From Leptolyngbya sp. CCY15150 (lineage in GTDB: Bacteria; Cyanobacteriota; Cyanobacteriia; RECH01): a stretch of 64,000 nt of DNA. Both the position numbers and the translations under genes were made by a program. The stretch lies in contig NZ_JACSWB010000147.1 of the NCBI RefSeq assembly GCF_016888135.1, positions 62,001-126,000 on the forward strand. The letters are read 5' to 3'. Below the pieces are notes generated by a model. That model did not search any database. It had not been told where the DNA came from and saw only the letters and a list, made by a program, of their open reading frames with translations. Below, in pieces: positions 46,312 to 54,671 of the stretch (positions are counted from its first letter, which is position 1; each line of letters starts with the position of its first letter).

Positions 46312-46331
46312 TAGCCTAGCCTAGCCTAGCC
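46312..46331. repeat. (TAGCC)4 microsatellite
   Basis: Four perfect TAGCC pentamers 30 bp before the cobH start codon. The number could vary by slippage and would alter the cobH 5-prime leader. Confidence 0.9.
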
Positions 46332-46360
46332 TCCTAAGCCACGATGAGACTCGTCTCTGA

Positions 46361-47023
46361 ATGGTTCAATCCCTTTATGACATCCCCTGTTTTATGGAAT
46401 GGCACATTACAGATGCTCAAAGCCTGAGAATTATTGATCAAGAGATTGGCGATCATCCCTTCTCTCCATCGGAGTATGAGGTGGTGCGCCGTGTCATCTA
46501 TGCCACGGCAGATTTTGACTATGCGTCGTTGATTCACTTCTCCCACCAAGCTTTACAGGCGGGGGCAGCAGCTTTGGCGGCCCGGAGCACCGTGATTGTG
46601 GATGTACCCATGGTGCAGGTTGGCATCATGCCCAATATTCAAGCCAGTTTTGCCAACCCCGTGTATTGCAGCATGGAAGCAATTACACGGCCGCAGCGGG
46701 ACAAAACTCAGGCTGCTTGGGGCATTGAGACCCTGGCGCGGCGATACCCGGAAGGCATTTTTGTGGTGGGTCAGGCCCAGACGGCCCTGTCTGCCATTGT
46801 GGGGCTGTTGGAAGCGGGGGATATCAAGCCAGCGTTGGTGGTGGGTACGCCAGCGGGCTTTGTGGGATTGGAAGACATGAGCGATCGCCTCTCCCAAACC
46901 CAAATTCCTCACATTCTCATCCGTGGGCGCAAGGGAAGCTCGGTGGTGGCGGCGGCGATCGTCAATGGTTTGGCGGCGCTGGCTTGGCAGGCCTATGGCC
47001 ACACATCCAATGGCGTTGGCTAA
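46361..47023 (+). CDS. cobH: precorrin-8X methylmutase
   Basis: A 220-residue CobH/CbiC enzyme that moves a methyl group from C-11 to C-12 of precorrin-8X to make hydrogenobyrinic acid in cobalamin synthesis. Seen: the catalytic histidine in SLIHFSHQAL, VDVPMVQVGI and VVGTPAGFVG...IRGRKGSSVVAAA of the family C-terminus. ATG 46361 is used; ATG 46394 (MEWHITDAQ) is the alternative and fits shorter homologues. No other cob genes and no B12 riboswitch are nearby. Confidence 0.9.
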   Translation: MVQSLYDIPCFMEWHITDAQSLRIIDQEIGDHPFSPSEYEVVRRVIYATADFDYASLIHFSHQALQAGAAALAARSTVIVDVPMVQVGIMPNIQASFANPVYCSMEAITRPQRDKTQAAWGIETLARRYPEGIFVVGQAQTALSAIVGLLEAGDIKPALVVGTPAGFVGLEDMSDRLSQTQIPHILIRGRKGSSVVAAAIVNGLAALAWQAYGHTSNGVG

Positions 47024-47127
47024 CAAGGCCAGTTGGCTGAGGCCTGCGTTAACCTAGGAGTCGATGTCATGCAATCGGGTGCATCATGGTGATCACGAAT
47101 AGCCCATGATTGAAACTATGCCGACCT

Positions 47128-49728
47128 ATGCCGACCCAGCCAGCTCGTTCTGATGGAAGGGGCGATCGCCCAGCAGCGACGACCCATCGAGAAAGCACCA
47201 TTCTCTCCGTATCTCAGTGGACACGCTGGGGGCGCTATGGGTTTGCGGGGGCGATCGCTGTCTTGGCGGCGGGCTTAACGGCATTGGATGTGGGGCTGGT
47301 GCAGGCGTTGGAGCGGCAGGCCCAGTCGTTTTACTTTGAGCTACGCGGCCCCGTGCCTCCGCCGGATGATGTGGTGATTTTGGCCATTGATGAAGCCTCG
47401 TTGTCCCAGGGTGAATTTTATAACAGTGATCCCAAACGCTACGCTCACCTAGAGGTTTTGCAGAGTTGGCCCTGGCCACGGACAGCCTATGCCATTGCCA
47501 TCGAGAAAATTTTAGATGCGGGCGGGCAGGCTGTTGCTCTCGATATTGTGTTTTCGTCGCCGAGTAGTTACGGGGCTGAGGATGATCAGCGCTTTGCGGA
47601 GGCGCTGACGAACCACGCTAGCCAGGTGGCTCTCGCGGCGCAATATACCCAAACCGATAGTGCGCAGGGGATGGTCACCCAATTGACGATGCCGCTTCCA
47701 GCGCTGCGATCGCCCCAATCGGTGCTCGGTTCGATCAATTTTTACCTGGAACCCAACGGGCAAATTCATCGCTTTGGTGAACAGTTTTTAACGGAGCTAA
47801 TTCGTAACTCACCCCCGGCACAGCAAGCCGCCTATCGCCAACTGGGCAGCACCCTGCCAACCTTGGCAGAGGCGACGGTGCAGGCATCCCAACGATCTTA
47901 TTTATCTTCCCATGGCGATACGCTGTTCTTTTATGGGCCAGCTCAAACCTTTACCCACATCCCGTTTTGGTATGTGCTGGATCCAGATACCTGGGATACC
48001 TATCTGCAAGGTGGTAACTACTTTAACGACAAGATTGTGATTGTGGGCTCCACGGCAGCGATTCATCAAGATTTTTATCCCACCCCGTTTAGTGAAAGCT
48101 GGTTCTATCGCCAAGCTATGCCGGGGGTGGAGATTCATGCCAATGCGATCGCTGCCTTGGTAGAAGGGCGGACGTTGCGATCGGCTATTCCTCAGGCACC
48201 GTTGCGGGGGATGGTGGTTTTGCTGGGGATCGTCGGCGCGGGATTCCTCGTCATCCAACGGCGGCAGCCGCTGTCGGGGTGGGGCGTTGCCATGGGGCTG
48301 GCGATCGCTTGGTGGATCACGGGTTATATGGTGTTTGTTCATGGGCAGTTGATTGTGCCAACGGCGGTTCCTGTGGGGGCGATCGCCTTGATTGGGTTTG
48401 GGCAACTGCTGTCGGGAACTGCCCAAGAACAGCTACGCAAGCAGCAACTGCGCAATACCCTCAAGCAATATTCTGCATCGCCGATTGTGCAGGAAATTAT
48501 CAGTCAGCAGGATGATTTGCAAGACCTGCTGCGGGAACGAGAGCGAGAGCTGGCTGGAAAAGTGCTGGGCAGCCGCTATCAAATTGTTAACGTTTTAGGA
48601 TCGGGTGGCTTCAGTGAAACCTACACGGCGCGGGATATGCAACGCCCAGGAAATCCGATCTGTGTGGTGAAGCAGCTTCAGGTGAAAACAGATAATCCTA
48701 AAACGATCCGTCTTGCTCGGCGCTTGTTTAGTACAGAGGCGGAGACCTTAGAAAAGCTAGGGCACCATGATCAAATTCCGCAACTGATGGCTTTCTTTGA
48801 GGAAGCTGGAGATTTTTATCTGATTCAAGAGTTTATTGCAGGGCGATCGCTGGCTGAGGAGTTTCGCCAGCGGCATAGTTTTCCTGAGTTTTATGTGGTA
48901 GATATGATCACCGATCTGCTGCGCATTCTAGACTATGTGCATCAGCAGGATGTGATCCATCGAGACTTAAAACCGTCTAATATTATCCGTCGCCAGTCGG
49001 ATCAGCGCTTGGTGCTCATTGATTTTGGGGTTGCCAAAAAAATATCCACCCAATTAGCTGAAAGCAGCAGCGATACTAAATTTACGGTTGCAGTGGGCAC
49101 TCCCGGCTATATGCCTGGCGAACAATCGGCTGGCCGTCCCCATTTTAATAGCGATATCTATGCCCTAGGCGTCATTGCTATCGAAGCTCTGACAGGGCAA
49201 AATCCCCGGATGCTGCACCATGATTCTAAAACAGGTACGATCCTTTGGAAGCACCGCGTGCCAGGGCTGACGCCAGCATTAGCTACAATCGTTGATCGTA
49301 TGGTACATCATGATTTTACGCAGCGCTATAAGACTGCTCAAGAGGTGCAGGCAGCGATCGCTCCCATGATTTCAGATATGAGTGACGTGATTTTAGGGGA
49401 GTCTGAGGACGATGATCATCTATCCTTACCGCCTCATAGCTCGAAGCGATCGCTCCATCCATCCCAGCTTCAAACTGTGATAGCTGACTATAGTCAAGAT
49501 AACCTATTGGCGTTTGATAGTGAAGGAACCACTATTTTTCCCGACCAGACGGTGACCCTAGAGGACGGTTCGGAGGAGCCGGTTCCACTTGATAAGGGGG
49601 TAACAGATCATGTTGTAACAGAACCGTTAACAGGGCCCTATGCTTCAACGGAGCCATCTGCACCCTATCTGAATCAAACGGTGGATCAGCAGGATACGCA
49701 AGTCGATGATGAAGATCTCCATCTTTAG
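47128..49728 (+). CDS. CHASE2-domain serine/threonine protein kinase
   Basis: An 866-residue membrane kinase (ATG 47128; a TTG at 47110 would add 6). Order: cytoplasmic tail, first membrane helix (about 36-57), extracytoplasmic CHASE2 sensor (about 60-355; VVILAIDEASL, GGQAVALDIVFSS), three membrane helices (about 358-430), short coiled linker, then a Hanks-type kinase: Gly loop GSGGFSETY (491-499), Lys515, HRDLKPSN (611-618), DFG (632-634). The substrate loop reads GTPGYMPGEQ. A charged tail of about 110 residues ends it. It has all catalytic residues and should signal an external cue to cytoplasmic targets. Confidence 0.93.
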   Translation: MPTQPARSDGRGDRPAATTHRESTILSVSQWTRWGRYGFAGAIAVLAAGLTALDVGLVQALERQAQSFYFELRGPVPPPDDVVILAIDEASLSQGEFYNSDPKRYAHLEVLQSWPWPRTAYAIAIEKILDAGGQAVALDIVFSSPSSYGAEDDQRFAEALTNHASQVALAAQYTQTDSAQGMVTQLTMPLPALRSPQSVLGSINFYLEPNGQIHRFGEQFLTELIRNSPPAQQAAYRQLGSTLPTLAEATVQASQRSYLSSHGDTLFFYGPAQTFTHIPFWYVLDPDTWDTYLQGGNYFNDKIVIVGSTAAIHQDFYPTPFSESWFYRQAMPGVEIHANAIAALVEGRTLRSAIPQAPLRGMVVLLGIVGAGFLVIQRRQPLSGWGVAMGLAIAWWITGYMVFVHGQLIVPTAVPVGAIALIGFGQLLSGTAQEQLRKQQLRNTLKQYSASPIVQEIISQQDDLQDLLRERERELAGKVLGSRYQIVNVLGSGGFSETYTARDMQRPGNPICVVKQLQVKTDNPKTIRLARRLFSTEAETLEKLGHHDQIPQLMAFFEEAGDFYLIQEFIAGRSLAEEFRQRHSFPEFYVVDMITDLLRILDYVHQQDVIHRDLKPSNIIRRQSDQRLVLIDFGVAKKISTQLAESSSDTKFTVAVGTPGYMPGEQSAGRPHFNSDIYALGVIAIEALTGQNPRMLHHDSKTGTILWKHRVPGLTPALATIVDRMVHHDFTQRYKTAQEVQAAIAPMISDMSDVILGESEDDDHLSLPPHSSKRSLHPSQLQTVIADYSQDNLLAFDSEGTTIFPDQTVTLEDGSEEPVPLDKGVTDHVVTEPLTGPYASTEPSAPYLNQTVDQQDTQVDDEDLHL

Positions 49729-49805
49729 TGCCGCCCACTCTGCTGACCAAGTGCTTCCTTTGGCCCCTTCGGCGTTCCTACAGAGTAAGATTCCGCCCCG
49801 GAGGA

Positions 49806-51116
49806 CTAGCGTGTTAGGTCAGCGATCGCTTTAGGAACTCCAGACGTCAACACCTCATGCCCCGTTTCGGTGATCACGAGATCGTCTTCAATGCGAATGC
49901 CGATGCCGCGCCAGGGTTCGGGCACCTCGGGCTGTCCTTCGGCGAGCTGGATGGTGGGTGAGACATAAATGCCTGGCTCCACGGTGAACACCTGCCCTGG
50001 TTCGAGCTGATGGGACGTTTCCCCATGCTGATAAATGCCCACATCATGGACATCGAGCCCTAGCCAATGTCCAGTACGGTGCATGTAAAACGGCTTATAG
50101 GTTTCTTCTGCAATTAAGGTATCGCGATCGCCCACCAGCAGACCCAGATCAAGTAAGCCGTCTACAATCACCCGCACGGCGGTTTCATGCATCGCCTGGT
50201 AGGGTTGACCGGGTTGGGCCAGGGCGATCGCCTGCATCTGTGCTTCTAGGACAATTTCGTAGAGCAGGCGCTGTTCATCGCTGAAGCGGCCGCCTACGGG
50301 AAAGGTGCGGGTGATGTCAGCGTTGTAGTAATCCACCGCGCAGCCAGCATCAATCAGCAGCAGGTCGCCATCTTGCATCTGGCGTTTGTTTTCGGTGTAG
50401 TGCAAAATGCAGGCGTTGTCTCCCGATGCCACGATGGAGGGATAGGCGGGCCCCATGGCTCCTGCCAGGCGGAAGCTATGCTCAATTTCTGCCTGCACCT
50501 GATATTCGTAGCACCCGCCTCGGGCATAGTCCATGGCCCGACAGTGGGCCGCGGCGGAAATGGTGGCAGCCTGGTGCATCAGGTTTAGCTCTTGCGGATC
50601 TTTGATCTGCCGCATTCCGTGGACGATGGGGCCCGGATCTTCGAGTGCAATGGGCCCCTGACCCGTGCGAGGATATCGCCGCAGACAGTGCTGCCAAAGC
50701 TTCAACATTTTGGTATTGAAGCTCTGATCGCGTCCGAGGTGGTAATAGATGCGATCGGCCTTTTCCACATATTGAGTTAGCTTGTCCGACAGCTCGGTGA
50801 TGGAATAGACCTCATCGGCCCCGTAGCGCTCTTTGGCCGCTTCCACGCCGACGCGATAGCCCGTCCAGGTTTCCCGCTCCGGATCCTTAGGTTGCACAAA
50901 CAGCACGTAGCGATGCTGATCGTGGTGGGGCGCAAGGACGGCCACCGCCTCTGGTTCGTTGAAGCCGGTGAGATAGTAAAAGTCGCTATCTTGACGGAAG
51001 TTGTACTCCACATCGTTGTGCATGACGGCCATGGGCGCACTGCAAAAGATGGCGGTGCCCTGCCCGATTTTGTCCATCAGGCGATCGCGTCGTTGGCGGC
51101 ATTCGGCTTGGGTCAT
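49806..51116 (-). CDS. pepP: Xaa-Pro aminopeptidase (M24B)
   Basis: A 436-residue dinuclear-metal peptidase that removes N-terminal residues before proline. Seen: N-terminal AMP_N domain (MTQAECRQRRDRLMDKIG), then the pita-bread catalytic domain with metal ligands in DAGCAVDYYNADITR (two Asp), HRTGHWLGLDVHD (His), FTVEPGIYV (Glu) and IRIEDD (Glu). All five are intact. Stands alone, divergent from the GGCT-fold gene. Confidence 0.93.
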   Translation of the reverse strand: MTQAECRQRRDRLMDKIGQGTAIFCSAPMAVMHNDVEYNFRQDSDFYYLTGFNEPEAVAVLAPHHDQHRYVLFVQPKDPERETWTGYRVGVEAAKERYGADEVYSITELSDKLTQYVEKADRIYYHLGRDQSFNTKMLKLWQHCLRRYPRTGQGPIALEDPGPIVHGMRQIKDPQELNLMHQAATISAAAHCRAMDYARGGCYEYQVQAEIEHSFRLAGAMGPAYPSIVASGDNACILHYTENKRQMQDGDLLLIDAGCAVDYYNADITRTFPVGGRFSDEQRLLYEIVLEAQMQAIALAQPGQPYQAMHETAVRVIVDGLLDLGLLVGDRDTLIAEETYKPFYMHRTGHWLGLDVHDVGIYQHGETSHQLEPGQVFTVEPGIYVSPTIQLAEGQPEVPEPWRGIGIRIEDDLVITETGHEVLTSGVPKAIADLTR

Positions 51117-51410
51117 GGGTGGTGCTGGGAAAACTGGCTGAAATTTATACGCAATAGCCTAGCGCAAGAACCCCGGTTCGGGCAGATTCGTCCGGCGATG
51201 GGGGATGAGTTCAATCGCAGAGCGATCAAAGCTACAGAAACCTGGAGGGCGATCGCTCCCCAAGGACTCAAACTACGGTTTGCCGGTCGGGATACGAGGG
51301 TTTATAATCAGAGCACTAGAGCGAGGTGCGTTAACTCGCTATCATAGGCTATCAAGCAACCGCCTAGCGTTCGTGGCAAACGTCTAGTTTAGATGGGGCT
51401 CGGCGGTTGA

Positions 51411-51986
51411 ATGCTCGAAACTCAGTCTCCCCTTACCCTATCCGCAGCTATGCAATACCCATCTGAGCGTGATGAGAGTCATCCTGTACCCATGACCAGG
51501 GATGCATTTTTCTACTACTTTGCCTACGGATCCTGCATGTGCCCGGTGGATCTCAAGCGATCGCTGGGAGAATCAACCCATGCCTATGTGCTCGGCCCTG
51601 CGGTTCTTCAGGGCTATCGGCTAGGCTTTTTCCGGCGATCGCGTCTGCGTAACTGCGGTGTGCTGGACGTAGTGCCTGATGCTAGCGCCACCGTGGAGGG
51701 CGTGCTCTATCGGCTGCCCATGCATCTAAGCGATCGCCTCGATGAACGGGAAGAGGGCTATCAGCAAGCTACTGTGGCCATTCACCAAGGCGATCGCATT
51801 TACCCTCACGTGCGCACTTACAGTGTGATCGAGAAGTTAACCGAAGAGCACGCTCCCAACGATTGGTACTTCAACGTAGTCTTGCGGGGCGCGGTGACCT
51901 GCGGTCTATCGGAGCAATATTGCTGGCGTTTATTCCACCACATGCACCACCTGCAGCAATCTCAAGTGACTCTGCGGTCGGCCTGA
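51411..51986 (+). CDS. gamma-glutamylcyclotransferase-fold (AIG2-like) protein
   Basis: A 191-residue protein with the substrate-loop motif YFAYGSCM (36-43), a GVLYRLP strand and LDEREEGYQQ, where the family keeps its catalytic glutamate. Enzymes of this fold release 5-oxoproline from gamma-glutamyl compounds. In cyanobacteria the substrate is uncertain. ATG 51411 gives an N-terminal tail of about 27 residues; ATG 51492 begins closer to the fold and may be the true start. The oligopeptide-type permease gene follows 45 bp later, on the same strand. Confidence 0.8.
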   Translation: MLETQSPLTLSAAMQYPSERDESHPVPMTRDAFFYYFAYGSCMCPVDLKRSLGESTHAYVLGPAVLQGYRLGFFRRSRLRNCGVLDVVPDASATVEGVLYRLPMHLSDRLDEREEGYQQATVAIHQGDRIYPHVRTYSVIEKLTEEHAPNDWYFNVVLRGAVTCGLSEQYCWRLFHHMHHLQQSQVTLRSA

Positions 51987-52031
51987 TTCCCCAAGAGCGT
52001 CAAGAGTCTTGGTAGAATCATCCCAGAGTTG

Positions 52032-52928
52032 ATGAACCCTGTGACCCAAGCGAAATCTAGCCTGCCGCCTTTACTTCAGCGAGCGATCGCCCCCAGCCTC
52101 TCCACCCGGTTCATGTGGGCGGGGATTGTGATTACGACCTTCTTTGTGGTCATTGCCCTGCTGGCCCCTTGGTTTCAAGACTGGGGTCTGCTGCAGGATC
52201 CCTTCAAGGTGCCCCTAGAAAATCCGATCCATTCGCCTCCCTCCGCCGACCATTGGTTTGGCACCGATCGCAAGGGATATGATGTGTTTTCCCGTACCCT
52301 GTTTGGCACCCGAGCGGCGCTGCACGTGGTCTTGCTGGCGACAACGCTCAGTTTGTTGGTGGGTGTGCCCCTGGGCATGGTCAGCGGCTATCTGGGAGGC
52401 CGGGTAGACCGGGTGATGCTCTTCTTCATGGACACGCTCTACACCTTGCCAGGGCTACTGCTGTCTGTGACCTTAGCCTTTATGGTAGGACGGGGGGTGT
52501 TGAATGCAGCGATCGCCCTCAGTATTGCCTATGTGCCCCAGTACTACCGCGTGGTGCGCAATCACACCGTGAGCGTCAAGACGGAGCTGTTTATCGAAGC
52601 TGCCCAGGCCATGGGGGCTTCCACCTGGACGGTGCTGTCTCGCTACCTGGCTCTAAACGTGATTCAAAGTGTGCCGGTGCTGTTCACCCTCAATGCGGCG
52701 GATGCGGTGCTGGTGCTGGGGGGGCTAGGCTTCCTCGGCCTAGGGCTGCCGGAGCAAACGCCAGAATGGGGCCAGGATCTGCGGCAGGCCCTAGATGCTC
52801 TGCCCACCGGCATCTGGTGGACGGCTATGTTTCCAGGGCTAGCGATGACCAGTCTGGTGGTAGGCCTATCGCTGGTGGGCGAAGGGCTGAATGACTGGAT
52901 CAATCCCCTGGTACGCCGCGAGCGCTAG
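52032..52928 (+). CDS. ABC transporter permease, OppC/DppC type
   Basis: A 298-residue inner-membrane protein with six hydrophobic segments. Seen: HWFGTDRKGYDVFSRTLFGTR, the typical OppC/DppC periplasmic loop, and the EAA loop EAAQAMGASTWTVLSRYLALN (given as landmarks near residues 185-205). Partner permease, ATPases and binding protein are absent from the neighbourhood, as is common for dispersed cyanobacterial oligopeptide transporter genes. ATG at 52032; a TTG directly before it at 52029 is unlikely. Confidence 0.9.
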   Translation: MNPVTQAKSSLPPLLQRAIAPSLSTRFMWAGIVITTFFVVIALLAPWFQDWGLLQDPFKVPLENPIHSPPSADHWFGTDRKGYDVFSRTLFGTRAALHVVLLATTLSLLVGVPLGMVSGYLGGRVDRVMLFFMDTLYTLPGLLLSVTLAFMVGRGVLNAAIALSIAYVPQYYRVVRNHTVSVKTELFIEAAQAMGASTWTVLSRYLALNVIQSVPVLFTLNAADAVLVLGGLGFLGLGLPEQTPEWGQDLRQALDALPTGIWWTAMFPGLAMTSLVVGLSLVGEGLNDWINPLVRRER

Positions 52929-53074
52929 ACTGCTGATTCATGTTTCCCCAATCAAGGAGAAGGTAGGGGATCGGCAGGCTACGTCGGGATAGCCGCGATC
53001 GGTGGCTTGTCCTGATTGGACTCCTAATTCCAGCCCACCGTGGGCCATATCCAGCAACGACAACGAGGAAAACT

Positions 53075-53983
53075 GTGGGGCAAACGTCATCTATTCAACA
53101 GGTGTTCGGTATTGACTTGGGCGGCACCGCCATTAAGCTAGGCTGTTTTGATCGCCAAGGAACCTGCGATCGCTCGCTTACGATTCCCACGCCCCAACCG
53201 GCGACGCCTGAGGCGGTGCTGGAAGCCTTGCTGGGGGCGATCGCGACCCTAGATCCCGACTATCACTGTGGGGCGATCGGTTTAGGTACACCGGGGCCGG
53301 CCGATGCGGCAGGACGGGTGGCTAAGGTGGCGATTAATCTAACGGGCTGGCAGAATGTGCCTCTGGCGGATTGGCTAGAAGCGCGCACCGGACGACCGAC
53401 AGTCTTGGCCAATGATGCCAACTGTGCCGGGCTGGGGGAAGCCTGGCTAGGGGCCGGGCAGGGTATTGCCAACTTGATTGTGCTCACCTTGGGCACGGGG
53501 GTGGGTGGCGCGGTGATTCTCAATGGTCAGCTTTTTGTCGGTCACCAAGGGGCGGCTGGGGAACTGGGATTGATTACCCTCAACCCCGATGGGCCGCCCT
53601 GCAACAGCGGTAATCGCGGCTCCTTGGAGCAATATGCTTCCGTCCAGGCCATTCGCCGCCGCACGGGGCTAGAACCCGATGAACTGGGCCGACGGGCGGC
53701 CGAGGGTGATGGGGAAGCGATCGCCTTTTGGCAAGCCTACGGGCGAGATCTGGGGGCAGGGTTAGCCAGTTTGCTCTATGTGCTGACGCCAGAAGCGGTG
53801 ATTCTTGGCGGCGGCGTCAGTGCTAGCGCCCCTTTCTTTTTTCCCAGTATGCAGGCGGAGCTAGAGCAGCGGGTGTTGCCAAGTTCACGGCAGGGGCTAC
53901 AGGTGTTGACGGCCCAGTTGGGTAATCAGGCGGGGATGGTGGGCGCGGCCCAGCTCGCCTGGCAATCACTACGATCAGCGTGA
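53075..53983 (+). CDS. ROK-family sugar kinase (glucokinase type)
   Basis: A 302-residue protein. Seen: phosphate-binding GIDLGGTAIKLG (12-23), ANDANCAGLGEAWLG with the catalytic aspartate, TLGTGVGGA and the adenosine motif ILGGGVSAS. GTG start with GAGGA upstream. Unusual: the zinc-binding CxCGxxGCxE signature of ROK proteins is reduced to PPCNSGNRGSLEQ, keeping one of three cysteines. Cyanobacterial ROK glucokinases often lack part of this motif. Glucose is the likely substrate. Confidence 0.87.
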   Translation: MGQTSSIQQVFGIDLGGTAIKLGCFDRQGTCDRSLTIPTPQPATPEAVLEALLGAIATLDPDYHCGAIGLGTPGPADAAGRVAKVAINLTGWQNVPLADWLEARTGRPTVLANDANCAGLGEAWLGAGQGIANLIVLTLGTGVGGAVILNGQLFVGHQGAAGELGLITLNPDGPPCNSGNRGSLEQYASVQAIRRRTGLEPDELGRRAAEGDGEAIAFWQAYGRDLGAGLASLLYVLTPEAVILGGGVSASAPFFFPSMQAELEQRVLPSSRQGLQVLTAQLGNQAGMVGAAQLAWQSLRSA

Positions 53984-54022
53984 GGGATACCTGAAACCTT
54001 CTGGGCTGTTCGTCAGTCTCCT

Positions 54023-54058
54023 CTGTATCAGTTGCTGTATCAGGTGCTGGATCAGTGG
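54023..54058. repeat. 3 x 12-bp tandem repeat
   Basis: CTGTATCAGTTG, CTGTATCAGGTG, CTGGATCAGTGG in direct succession, shortly after the ROK kinase stop. Confidence 0.85.
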
Positions 54059-54157
54059 GCTCATGGTTCATTCAGGGTTGCTGTCGAATAGGACGAGCCC
54101 GATCCACGTATGCGATTCCCCAAGCTGATCCCTCACGTTGATCCCCAACTGGATTCA

Positions 54158-54193
54158 CCCATTCGATCCACCCATTCGATCCACTCGATCCAC
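54158..54193. repeat. CCCATTCGATCCAC tandem repeat
   Basis: Units of 14, 13 and 9 bp sharing TCGATCCAC, about 100 bp after the previous repeat. Probably slippage-derived. Confidence 0.85.
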
Positions 54194-54671
54194 CGCCAGG
54201 GTGGTGTTAGTCTGGATGCGAGACCATAGGGGCGATCGCCCAACATGAGACTTCCATGGAGGATAGGTCTGCTCTCGATCACGCTGACCCATCTTACGGG
54301 GAGGCAAGACGGCGAGACAACTAGCTGCGTTTTATCCATGCTGAGGTACTGTTGAAAACAGCATGTGTCATGTTGAGGGGGGCCGTAGCTATGTCAAGAC
54401 AGGTTCCCATTTGCTGAAATCATCACCTAAATCTCCGCTACCTTACCGTTGTCGTACTAACATCTGTTCGTCGATGATCAGTCATAGCATCTCCATACTG
54501 CCAAGTCGCTGCAGGATCCCAAGATTCTCCATAGAGCTGATGGTCTATCGCGACTGGGTTGGGTCAGGCTAAGATCGAGTCGCCTCGATCGCCTTACCTG
54601 TGTGTATCTACATCACATGTCTCTGTCCTACCGCTCCTGTTCACGTACCTTGTCAGATTTTTAACTTGGCT

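Larger units (their letters stand above)
45591..46360. other. 770-bp gap with gene remnants and short repeats
   Basis: Besides the recombinase remnant (45866-45964), the region holds a direct repeat AGGGTAGATAGAC at 45724-45736 and 45766-45778, two ATAGCATTT(A/G)C(T/C)GT words (about 45627 and 45697), a CCCTACT-TAG-AGTAGGG hairpin (46173-46189) and four TAGCC units (46312-46331). No intact gene and no cobalamin riboswitch before cobH were seen. Confidence 0.6.
53984..54671. other. 688-bp gap with short tandem repeats
   Basis: No gene is supported between glk-like and the histidine kinase. It contains 3 x 12-bp CTGTATCAGTTG-type repeats (54023-54058) and CCCATTCGATCCAC repeats (54158-54193). 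A 69-codon plus-strand frame at 54363-54572 lacks a ribosome-binding site and recognisable features. Confidence 0.55.

Noticed and set aside
46190-46360. Possible cobalamin riboswitch before cobH
   Set aside because: No B12-box or conserved core could be found in the leader.
54363-54572. 69-codon plus-strand frame before the histidine kinase
   Set aside because: Cysteine- and serine-rich, no ribosome-binding site, no recognisable domain; looks like chance.
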